Positions 25,937-36,134 of a stretch of DNA of 64,000 bases are shown in pieces. Below the pieces are notes generated by a model, which saw only the letters and a list, made by a program, of their open reading frames with translations, was not told the origin of the DNA and did no database searches. The position numbers were made by a program, and so were the translations under genes. Each line of letters opens with the position of its first letter. Within the stretch, counting starts at the first letter, position 1. Source of the DNA: Chalciporus piperatus (taxonomy: Eukaryota > Basidiomycota > Agaricomycetes > Boletales > Boletaceae); the NCBI GenBank assembly GCA_038093975.1, contig JBBPTG010000037.1, positions 120,379-184,378 of the forward strand. Direction: 5' to 3'.

Positions 25937-27074
25937 CTAAGCTTGGGTGATGGAAAACTTGCCAGAGGGAATGTCGTAGTTGACATTCCAGACAGTGATA
26001 CTGTCGAGCGCAGCGAGGTTTTTCTCCCAAAGGACCGGAGTGCTGATTTCAGCCCTGATGATCTGCGTCTCTTGGTAATCAGACGTGACATAGGCGTGCA
26101 AGATCGGAGTAAAGTCTCCCTGGACGAACGATCCAGAGCTATAATTGTCTGAATGAGTGCTCATTTTCGATTGAAAGAAAGAACAGATAACGAACCCGAC
26201 TCCCTTGAAGAAGAGCACGGGGGTAGGAGAAAAGTCTCTGTCCTTGAGGAAACCTATACATGGAAACATGTTCAGTACCAGCACAACGCTGCGGATCCGG
26301 CGACTCACCAATACCCATGTCCTCCTTAAGCTGCGTACCGTTGTACGCCTTCAATGTAGTGCCCGCATCAGACTCAGCAGGCTACATCCAAGTCGAAGTC
26401 AGTACCACGAGCGAGTGCTAAAGAATATGCGACTCGGAAACTCACAGAAAAGTTGTAGACACCGTTGGAATCCTTGATCAAGGTAGTCTTCTGGCCAACC
26501 TATGTGACATCCGAATTTAAATCCGTGAATCAATACTGAGTGCGGGTGTGGTCACTCACATTGACCTTCGCAAAGGTACCAGCATCCACGATGGTGTCAG
26601 AGGCATATTCGACCTGAGGCTTGCAGAATGCGATCCTGGATAGTGTTGACGACCCCTTGTTAGTATGTCTCCCGTCGTGAACTCGCGTAGCTGCACTCAC
26701 TGGCTCTGGAATGTCACAGTAATGTGGTAGGGTCCTTGGTAAGAAATTGACCCGTGAGCGACACAACTAATCGAAGGAGGAGCTGACACGAATACCTGTT
26801 CTGGCAAACCTGGTGACTCTAAACGTCTACTCAGTGACTGTAGGGAAAATAGATGGCTGGGTACTCACTTCCAGCATATGGGGAACTTGTCGTTGTACAT
26901 TCCGTCGATCATGTTGTCGAAGGTCAGCATAAGCGTGGCGTCCTGGCCAAGGTCATTGCTGTAAGTGATGCATATCATCGGTGAAGAGCGTCGTGAGCAA
27001 GGTGTCAGAAAGACGCCGAATCTCGAGAACACTCACGTCTTGAATGTCAATGTCCTGGTGAATGTAGTAGACAT
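25937..27074 (-). CDS. Family X paralogue 3 (uncharacterised)
   Basis: Same family and exon pattern as 18918-20031. Start MSTTFTRTLTFKT at 27074; blocks DATLMLTFDNMIDGMYNDKFP, ICWK, IAFCKPQVEYASDTIVDAGTF, TTLIKDSNGVYNFS, LKAYNGTQLKEDMGIGFLKD, FSPTPVLFFKGVG and SGSFVQGDFTPILHAYVTSDY, ending SGKFSITQA. All frames are open across the inferred introns, so it appears functional, unlike its GT90 neighbour. A TATA box lies 101 bp upstream. Upstream DNA to about 28020 is conserved with paralogue 2, so both may share the same regulation. Function unknown. Confidence 0.75.
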
Positions 27075-27174
27075 GATTGGAACGAGTAGGAAGAAGAATG
27101 GGATTCAAGTGAGGTAGTATGAATCGAAGGGAAGGGTTCTTCGAGTTGGGGATCCTTGGATGTAAAGAGGTCTT

Positions 27175-27181
27175 TTTTATA
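27175..27181 (-). promoter_or_regulatory. TATA box of family X paralogue 3
   Basis: Minus-strand TATAAAA about 101 bp upstream of the ATG at 27074. Confidence 0.6.
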
Positions 27182-28020
27182 TCTGTTCGGGCATACAATG
27201 ACCAAACAAAAGAATTCCTGCCTGATCTTCAGGTGACCTGATGACTTCGCCACGGCGGGACTGTGCCCTTGCATGTGGCGTGAAAGCGAACAATAATTAT
27301 CAAGAAGTTGGGGCTGGAACCGACCTGGCGTACCCTCCTTCCTCGATCTGTATCAGGAACTAAATCCGCATGGATCAAGAACGGGACTGACCAGCCCCTT
27401 TTCGCTTTCTATAGGAACATACCGAGATGAAGGCGAGAACTCACGATCTCTCGTGTTCAACCCGTTTTGACCGAACCGAAGAAGGGTGACAGAAAGATGC
27501 CGTGTCCTAGTCGCCCACGCCGGGAATGAAGCTTCGAGTTGCAATCACATCAATCTCTCCTTTCAGGATTCCATTGAACTCCCTGGCAAGAAAATGGGGA
27601 ACTCACTGCAGCGCAAGCCTGAAGAGTACGACAAGAAATGCCCCCGAACGAAAGTTGGGACGGCGGCGTAACTTCCTCAGGCTGTCACCGTCAAACGACG
27701 ATGTTTGTAATTCGGATGCCCTTGACACATATTCTGTGGCCGTTGGCAACGTTCAATGAAAGGAATGGGTGCTGCCTAGTACCGGGTATTTACTACCTTC
27801 TGTGAAACACCAAAAAGGGTGTTTCCTTTGTCCCTGGTTGGAATCCGAGTAGTGGCTGAGAACACGCGGTGACACGATCTTCTGGATCAATCATTTTTTT
27901 CATATCCAGGATTTCAAGTTGTACGCGGCAAGATCACTATCATGAACACGAGGCAGATCATCGATCATGCTCCCTATTGAGTATGTGGCGTGCAAATCTG
28001 GGGCCAAACTTCGAGGCAAG

Positions 28021-30600
28021 AACATTTGCAGTTCGGATCTTGCCAGCTGGCGGAATTGCCACCTTCAAGTTGAGAATTTGCCACGGGGTCCTTTCTGGGC
28101 GAGTCGCAAGTAAGGGACACCGAGGACGAGGAATATTCGCGGTATTCTCCGTTCACGTGTATTCGACACTCTGCTTCTAGCAGGAGGATCCATCTCTGAC
28201 TACAGGTCGTCGCTGGATGAGCATCACCCCATATTTCGTATACCTTGCGAACGGCGGCCCGGGGTACACCATCGGCGAGTGGAACAGTCGTAAATGCCAC
28301 CATCAAGAGTCTCGATGATCCCTCCGAGTCGCAAACAACACCCTTCCGGTCCCTACACGCATCGACACCTATGATCGGAAAATAGCATGTACTCTTCGCA
28401 GATAAATTTTCTGCGCCATTCCTAGGGAAGCTGTGATCTGCGTCGGTGCAACGTAGATGTCAGCTCATCGCATGAGTTACGAAGAACTGCCAAATCCCAG
28501 AATGCAATACACACATCGAACACCTCATTGATCTAAGAAACAATTGGGTCAATCCACATCTGAGTTTGCCTCGTGATTAGCTCAGTCACCGATCACCGGT
28601 CACCGTTCATCGGCAACAATGAGCTCGCTTGAGTAGCACACACAGGGCCAATTCCCAGTACCACAAGAGGTGGGGCTGAGCGAACGCTTGGCCACATGAC
28701 GCCCCGTTTATCCCTATGTATCGCCGCCATGATTATTGGTTGCTGAAGAGATAACGATTGCGGTGACTGCCGTTCAAGTTGGCTCACCTGATGTGTCACG
28801 GGTATTCCAGAAAAAATCGGTGCTCTGACCAGAAAGATCAAGTAGTGACTCAACTGTGGAAGGGTGGAAAAACCTCAAATTTTCCTGACCAACTCCGAAC
28901 CCCAATGTCAGACAGGGTCAGGCAAGCCATTTGAGGCCGATGTTAAGAAGAGAGCTTCTCTGTCAACTCCCGATTCAGTCAGGCCACCTTACAAGAGCCG
29001 AGCAAGTCCCCCTCGAAGAAAACATCGATTTCATCAATTCCCCGTGGCATACCTCGTGCGTGCAACTTAATTGCGGATGGTCGCGGAGGGTGGGTATCGT
29101 CACCTGTGTCTGTCGGCGCGTCAGCTGCGATGAACTTCATTAGGAAAGCATACTGGGGCAAAGTATTTGTCTGCGGAACTCCACCAATATAGTACCAACC
29201 CCCCTCGAGCCATTTCTTTGACTTTAACTTGAACCTCTTTTCTCTTGTTCAGGCACAATACAGCGGCTGATGCACCAAGCCGCGACCTGATGAGTAAGTA
29301 CTAAGCTGAGTCACCTGGCAGAGACGTTGACCGTAGAAAGCAGTACCATTTTAGTGTCAGGTTTCATTGATCCGTGGCTGCTGAGAAGCATGAGTGACAA
29401 AAGGTGTGGAGCACGGCGACCGCATCGTATGAAACGCCACTGGCAGGTAAGTCCTCTGCTTTCAATCCCAGACCCGATTACCACCATTCCCGAGTCTGGA
29501 ATTATGGATCTGTCATGTGGTACCGTGACGCTGGGGGACAAGATTCGAGCGAATCAAGCAACAATGTGATTGTTGTATACCTTTCGAATCTCCTGCCGCA
29601 TGGGATCGAGGTCTGGTTTTGTGTCAAGCATCACTCGTTGGTCGATTTATTTGTGACCACTGAGCCAGAGGAAGTTTGGTAGGTGGTGGTAGGACTCGGA
29701 ATGTCAAGGTTCCATCGATCGATTCGCGATCCCTGGAGCCGAGTAACCTGGATTCTGTCACATCACCAGAGACCGCAGCACAAACTCGCGTTGGACACTA
29801 GATAAGACAAGCGCGACACTAAAAAAACACTACAACTATAGATTTCATCGATTTCCCAATCGTTGCAACCTGCTTCACGTGTGCACTACTTAAGGGGAGA
29901 TTATCGATGATCGTTCAATCACGGATATATAGTCCCCCAGTATTGGTCTCGCCTGCACTGAGGCCTCGTTTCGGTCAGAACACACCCGCCAGGATTAATT
30001 AAGCTCCTTCAAGTTGAACACAATAAAAGGCAGTGCAGGGGAAATCACAGCACCTATCAGCGCCCATAAGCCATACTACTGGCAGATCAACCGTCCATAA
30101 TGTAACTCTTGCAAGCTCCGCATGTTCAGACATGTTCTCTGTCAGAATCGGATCAGATCAGTGTCAGGTATCACTGATCGTACTTGATGATGCTGAGGGG
30201 CGTGAGTGACGAGAACCATGCAATATTAAGTATGTCAAGTGAGTCGACGGCGATCACACGAAGCGCCACTGGTAGATCCATTTCTAGTCGCAGATTTGAT
30301 CATCACCATTCAATTGGGTCTGACGTTTGAATTTCATTCTGGTACCGAGCTTTGGTTCTAAGCTCAGACGCAGGCACAGCCTGATGAATACTTGACGATC
30401 ACGTTCAAGTAAGAAAATTTCGAGGTGGGGTTGGGCTCCGTCAATCGATGTACGATTCGAGAACTTGAAGCCGAATAAATGTCAACTTGATCGTGAAGTT
30501 AGTATCCGAGATTTCGAAGGTGTTCAAATCAGGGTAGTACAATCTTGTCTAGCACGGGCGACAACTTTGGAGGTTTGGGTCCCACGACATCAATCTCCCC
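28021..30600. other. Gene-free stretch between duplicated blocks
   Basis: Apart from the right inverted-repeat arm (29060-29760) and short repeats shared with 22390-22990, only small frames without domains are present. Looks like decayed duplicated DNA. Confidence 0.4.
29060..29760 (-). repeat. Right arm of imperfect inverted repeat
   Basis: Reverse complement of 21560-22245 (see that entry). The two arms bracket copy B of the segmental duplication and the truncated repeat at 22.8-23.4 kb. Confidence 0.65.
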
Positions 30601-30611
30601 TTATCCGACGA

Positions 30612-31742
30612 CTACTCCACCCGGACGATCGCATACTCCCCAGTGGGGGGATCACATACCAACTCCCATTTCGTACTAGCGGCAAGCTCTGTCAGATCCT
30701 GTTCCCAAATACACTGCGGAATAAACTCAGAGTGAATGACTTGTTTCTCCTGAAACGCGAGGGTAGTGACATATGCGCGGAGGATGGGGACAAACTGTGT
30801 CTGAACAGTAGCTGATGGTCTGCCATCGAAATCGAAATCAGCTATAGAATGGGAACGGAGAAGGGGTGGACGAACTTGACATCGGGGAAGTAAAGCACCG
30901 GGGTTGGCATTCCGATCGTGTTCTCTTTGAGAAAACCTATCATAGCATGGAGCGTTTGGATGTGACGGTCGAGCGGAGCAAGGGAGAAGTAAAGACTGAC
31001 CGATGGCCATGTCCTCTTTTTCAGATGTCCCATTCACTGCTGTCACATAACCTTGTCGTCCCTCTTCGGGGTCCTGAACCACAAGCGAATTAGGAGCAAA
31101 GTCACACAGCAGCGAAGAAGCCCTAAACGAACCGTGAAATCATACGATCCTTGACTGTCATTGGTCAATGTTGTCGATTGACCCATCTATGAGCATAAGC
31201 TAAGCAACACACATCCCTAAAATTTCGACCGTAACCTACTCACGTCGATGAATGCGGTAGCAGCAGCACCGACAATGACACGCCCGCGATCAGATACTTG
31301 GGCTTTCGTGATCGCCAGCCTAATAAAGTGGCGTACTTGGTTACGACTCTGCTCGCAAGGCTATGTACTCCTGGAGACTCACTGGCTTTCATACGTGACC
31401 AAGGATGTAAAAATGCCTTCTGGTGGCGCAAACACAGAATAATCATGAGGAAGATACACACGGTACACGAGCTCTCGAACGAAATACCTCGTCGCCCAAA
31501 TGTGATTCTCCTGACCATCCGGTCAGCAGCGGTCGGATGAAGAGCCAACCAAACTTACTTCCAGATCACCGGGAACCTGTCTTTGTACAACCCATCGACC
31601 AGCTTGTCAAACGTGAGCAGCAATGTTGCATCGTGACCCAAATCTTTGCTATGAACGAGTGATAATCGAGGTGTTGCACATGGGAGGGTGGTGGCAAGAC
31701 CTACGTTGTGAACGTCAAGTACCTCTCGAACTGTGTTGACAT
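30612..31742 (-). CDS. Family X paralogue 4 (uncharacterised, diverged)
   Basis: Minus strand: start MSTQFERYLTFTT at 31742 (an upstream in-frame ATG gives MPIE first). Then KDLGHDATLLLTFDKLVDGLYKDRFPVIWK, an AITKAQVSDRGRVIVGAAATAFI-like block, DPEEGRQGYVTAVNGTSEKEDMAIGF, TPVLYFPDVKF and VQTQFVPILRAYVTTLAFQEKQVI, ending at 30612 after GEYAIVRVE. The lengths and intron positions match the other copies, but identity is clearly lower, so it predates the copy A/B duplication. TATA box 66-72 bp upstream. Its 5' end was itself duplicated to 22990-23244. Confidence 0.7.
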
Positions 31743-31807
31743 CTCTATAGGCATGAGCTTGAGCAAGGAGAAATCGGCTGCCTCAAGATAGAGGTCGGCT
31801 GCCGCTG

Positions 31808-31814
31808 TTTTATA
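31808..31814 (-). promoter_or_regulatory. TATA box of family X paralogue 4
   Basis: Minus-strand TATAAAA about 70 bp upstream of ATG 31742. The same GGGGTATAAAA context precedes relic b. Confidence 0.55.
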
Positions 31815-31829
31815 CCCCTTCTACTCGTC

Positions 31830-32819
31830 CGCCTTAGGTCACCTTTGTGATCGGAACATTCTAGTGTCATAAGATCGAATGAGTCATAGCAATGCCATTT
31901 CCGCGTGAATGCTGTCAGAATGTCAAGAACTTTTGGGAGGGAAACTTTATTTCCATTATTCATTTCCCATTCACATATGTTGACGAGTAAATCATTTCAG
32001 AAGATGAGCAGTGCTTGTCTACTGCTGTGCGGACGTCGCCCCAGGCAGGTACAACATCGCCCAAGTAAAGCCCCCGAACGTGATCAGGTGCTCAACCAAC
32101 GCTCAACCTTACCGGCGGTATGTCATGCTAGGCGCGGCCATATACTTCTTTGCAACCTGTCAATAAAAGTTCAGCAGCGATGATTCATTAAATGACGACC
32201 AGACAGAATGATCTACTTGAGTTTGCATAAATGCCTCCAATCACCGATTTGAACAACCCCCGAGTGACAACCCCGTTTGTGGCTGTGCACATTTAGGAGG
32301 CCAGCAGAACGGGATTCATTGTAGGCATGTCCACGAGATGTTCAGCAAGGTTGATGCTGGTATACATATGTATGTGGGTACAATTGCACAGATTGCGGGA
32401 TGATCCAATAAGAGCAAAGGTACATTCAGTCGCAGCGAGACGACACCGCTCCCAAAGCTGTGATCATGGCCGCTGACCTGGACCTGAAACGAAGTCAATA
32501 AATGTTAATGATGTTTGTACACGGTGTTTTGAATTTCGAGGATTAATCCGTCCATAAATGAGCACAAGGAAGAACTGACCCGCTGGGGCTCGTTCTCCGA
32601 CAACAGGTTCGGCAGGTCAGATATCCAGGGTGCAATTAAGGAGAGAATTGTAGTCCATCCACAATCTACGGTATCGAACAGTCTGGCGACAGTATAAATA
32701 TTAAGGCTCTGATGAGCTGCAGCCTGCAGGTTACTGCCAGTTTCACTCGGGTGAGCGAACTTATGTCAAGAGCAGCGCATACGACGGGATAAAACAAACA
32801 GGACACTTACTTGGAAGCT
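31830..32819. other. Intergenic, partly duplicated
   Basis: No gene recognised. 32400-32575 is nearly identical to 23260-23370. The remainder shows only short incidental frames. Confidence 0.4.
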
Positions 32820-33170
32820 TCAAAGGGTCGGATGCGCTCCTCTTAGTCTGACTCTCCCATCCTTGAGTCGCTCAGTGACGACAGGACTTGCCGCTGGTCG
32901 GTACTTGAACTCTTTGGAATACCTAGATCGTACACACGTCAGCGCATGATACATATAAGGCTGACCTGACACCGACCGAGTGGCGTAGATAACATTTGGG
33001 TCTTGCTTTTTAGCGGGTTGGAGATAGAAAGCGAGCCAAAAGAGGAAGGCAAAGAATGCAATCAGTGCGGCGCGTTTCCAAGCAGATGGTTGAGAGCGTT
33101 CAAAGCGCTGGTCGACCTGTTGGTGGTCGTCGTCGTTGGTGGGCACAGACTTGTACTCTGCGGACGACAT
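32820..33170 (-). CDS. Small single-pass membrane protein, uncharacterised
   Basis: Start MSSAEYKSVPTNDDDHQQV at 33170, a hydrophilic N-terminus of about 30 residues, then one hydrophobic helix AALIAFFAFLFWLAFYL followed by a basic stretch. An intron of about 50 nt with GTCGGT donor and CTAG acceptor joins ATR to YSKEFKYRPAASPVVTERL, and the protein ends RLRGAHPTL (about 99 residues). The frame also reads through the intron, so the unspliced form would be longer. No known domain; it resembles conserved small tail- or signal-anchored proteins. It is divergent from the INO80-subunit gene with 197 bp between start codons. Confidence 0.6.
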   Translation of the reverse strand: MSSAEYKSVPTNDDDHQQVDQRFERSQPSAWKRAALIAFFAFLFWLAFYLQPAKKQDPNVIYATRSVSGQPYMYHALTCVRSRYSKEFKYRPAASPVVTERLKDGRVRLRGAHPTL

Positions 33171-33367
33171 GGACGACGACGACGACGAGGAGTTGGACGA
33201 GTGGTCGCAGTTGGGGTGAAAGTGGGTACAGTCGGGGTTTGAAATGTCTTTAGCAATATGTCAGAGGAAGAAGACAACGTAGCGATCGAGGGAAGCCAAC
33301 ATGAGAGCGGTAAATTCATTACTCTTTTGCTTTTGTACATTTAACAATCCCCTCAACCTCCACAGAC

Positions 33368-34581
33368 ATGGGGCTCTCAGCCGAGGACTCGGACGTCGAC
33401 ATGCTCAACGACGAGCAGAAGATAGACGAGGAGGAGCGTGAGGACGACAAGGAGGGCGAGCCGGACGAGGAGGAGGCCGAGGCAGAGCCCGAGGAGGTCA
33501 GTCGTCTCTAGGAACAGGACGTATAATTCTTACTTCTTGCAGGATGCCTTGGAATCAGACGAACTCTCCCCCCCACCATCGCCGCTACCAAACAAACCGC
33601 GGCTCAAGATCAAGTTAAAGCTACCGCAAATTCTAAGTCCAAACGAATCCTCAAGCCGAGCAGCCTCCACTCCCAGCGGTGAACCCAGCCAACCTCCATC
33701 TCGTCGTGGCATCTCGAGAGGTACGAAGACTCTCATTCCACATCTTGCGTCGCTAAAGGTGAACCTTAGACATTGACATCGAATCAGAGGACGAAGACGA
33801 CGAAGACGAGGTTGTGGGAACCTCCAGTCGCCCTATGACTTCCCGTCAAGCCGTTCTCGCCAGCGTCGTCGATTCATCTCACGTTTCACTCTGTCAGTCG
33901 TCAGTCGTCCACACGGGTTGAAGATCTCACATAGACTACAGCGGAGTCATCACGGAAGAAGAAACAACTCACAGAATCAGAGATTGCTCTTCGGCGCGAG
34001 GAAACCGCTCGAAAGCGCAAAAATCTATCAGAGAAAAAGCTCGAGGATGAAAAGGTTTTTCGAGCTCCTTTCGTCGCTGTTATGAATCCCAACACTCGTT
34101 ATAGGCAGAAACCATCAATCGTTTGCTCAAGAAACAGTCCAAGTCAAAGAACAAGCGTAACGTTCTGTCTACCGCAGACGATCGTACGCCTGTTTCGTCT
34201 ACTCCCGCTGTCATACATTCCGCTCGTGACGGCTCCGAGGTTCTTGAGGGGGAAGTTGTCGAGCCAGTAGAGCTCATTCCTACCATGTATCGGTGGGTAT
34301 CGACCACAAAGCTACCACCCAATGCCCCAGCCGGCACTGAGCCGACTTCTCGGGATGATGCGGATGGTAAAATGAGACTGACATTCTCCATTCCCGTGAA
34401 CATCCTTCCCGCCAGTGAAAGTCCACCGTCCGAAACGAGGGTACCCTTGGAGGTAAAACCGATCTGTGACGTCACTGGGTGTCAGCAGGCGAGAAAGTAT
34501 CGCCTTGTGAAGGATTGGTTGAAGGGCGCGTGCGGCATGGAACATCTGAAGGTCCTAGAACACCAGCTGGAAGTTGCATGA
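33368..34581 (+). CDS. IES2: INO80 chromatin-remodelling complex subunit B (Ies2/PAPA-1 type)
   Basis: Nuclear subunit of the INO80 nucleosome remodeller. Five exons join in phase (33368-33496, 33543-33720, 33770-33892, 33942-34054, 34105-34581) to 339 residues. The N-terminal 45 residues are strongly acidic (EDSDVDMLNDEQKIDEEE), followed by a Pro/Ser-rich part with KPRLKIKLKLP. The central PAPA-1-like block is clear: SSRKKKQLTESEIALRREE, then TARKRKNLSEKKLEDEKAE and TINRLLKKQ. The C-terminus PICDVTGCQQARKYRLVKDW and KGACGMEHLK is the HIT-type zinc-binding tail usual in this family. The acceptor at 33940-33941 was chosen over an earlier AG because only it keeps the frame. A conserved core gene, intact. 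Confidence 0.88.
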
Positions 34582-34599
34582 TAGTGGTACGTCGTGTCT

Positions 34600-36134
34600 C
34601 ATTCGGTTTTCAACGCAACCTGAATAACTTCGCTCAGGCATTATCTTCTGTTGTACATTTACTATGTTATTCGGATCCTATTGGTGCTGGAGTGAAAGCA
34701 TTCCACGAAGCGGAGCTGCCTGCTAACAGGGTTTGGGCATCTCGGCTCGCTGTGCAAGGATCAGCGTCTATGCGTAACAGAGTCATATGCCTCGTGCCTC
34801 GCGTTCGTCGCATGCCTTCTCTCGTTTACGCCTGAAGCTGTTTCATTCTCCGTTCCTTCTGCTGAACTCCCCCAGACTCACTCAAATGTCCCCACCCATT
34901 AGGACATCGAGGGGTGTTTTTGCATCATGAATCCTACTGACATGCCTAATATATACATTTACTAATACATCTGAAGCACTCTGAAGCACGGATTTCTGAA
35001 TCATTCGAGGGGTCCGGATGGGATCTGCTGGTCTCGCGGGGTATTTCGGTCGTTGGTATGTTTGATGACCAAGTCTGATCTTCGATCTCTAATGTCTTCT
35101 ACGCTTAGGATCGATCTTCGACCGTGTAAGCTAGGATCTCAACCATTTCTGGTTTACATCACTCAAGTTCGTACCGCGAACCTGGCCCCTCCCGCAAGAT
35201 GCATAGATGCCTGTTCGTTCGGTTTGCTACGCTCACGAATCCTAGATGAAGCTCCAGGTAACTAGGACAACACTAGGGAATTGGATCGGTTTGTGAGTCT
35301 TATCAAGGTGCTGTCTTGTTACCCGAAGCTTGTTTGCTTGTATACAATGTCGAACGGCGTCCTGGGGACCCACACTGGCGTCGAGTCAAATTGTACCGCT
35401 TGTTTTAGTTCACCCGTCGAGTGGTCACGCTCGTGGGGTTTTCATTCGTCCATCAGGCCAGCGTAAGCTGGGAGATACACGAAGTTGTAGATCCTGAGAA
35501 CGGTGAAACTCGCTCTATAATACATTGAGGCTTACGCTTGCTTGCTGCGACATAGCGATCTACGCGACCGACCAGAAGCAATCCGCTACAAGAAAGAATA
35601 AAAGCGGAACTGTTGAGTGGGCAAGGTCTGAAGTCGCTGATCGATCAGCCCTTGGTGCTAAACCATTTACAGTGGTGATGGAAGGCAACCTCCTCTTCGA
35701 TTCCGCCTGGACCCCCCAATTCTTCTGGCCCCACGCTACCCCTAGGCGCAGTCAATACAACCCGATAGCTATGCTTTGCTTGATATCCACGACAACCAGA
35801 ATCCCATCGGAGCCTTGATTTTTACGGGTCTAGTGCAGCCTTCCTCGTATGCCATCGAACGATATCTTGTCATAGAAAGATCGATAGCAGAAGTGTACCG
35901 GTGTCAAAGCTGTACAAGCTCGCCATGCGCAGCTCTGCGCTCGTCTTGCGTTGCGTCGATCGTAAACATCATCACGGTAAACCATTTGGATCAAAGGCAC
36001 GTGCGCAGACTTACTTCGTGATCGAAAGAATCGTACGAACTGACGGACTTACACTGTCCTCTGTGGATCCGAGACATTATTTGATAACGTTCGTTTATTT
36101 TCCTCACTAGTTCGCCTCCATCCCCCAACCCCAC
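34600..36134. other. Intergenic region, no gene recognised
   Basis: About 1.5 kb with frames of at most about 115 codons and no domain, convincing splice chain or repeat. Includes the 3' flanks of the INO80-subunit gene and the carboxylesterase gene. Confidence 0.45.

Larger units (their letters stand above)
23646..28020 (+). repeat. Segmental duplication, copy B
   Basis: Direct copy of 16889-20920 (offset about 6.8 kb). Compared with copy A it carries an added decayed family X 3' end and extra sequence at about 25620-25930, and a small insert at about 27750-27890. The GT90 member is broken here while the family X member is intact. Confidence 0.85.

Noticed and set aside
21560..29760. Inverted repeats as ends of one large DNA transposon
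   Set aside because: Arms are diverged, lack matching outer termini and target duplications, and no transposase frame lies between them.
33062..33340. Minus-strand frame rich in Thr, Pro and Arg upstream of the small membrane protein
   Set aside because: It overlaps the divergent promoter and an alternate frame of the membrane-protein start; low-complexity by composition.
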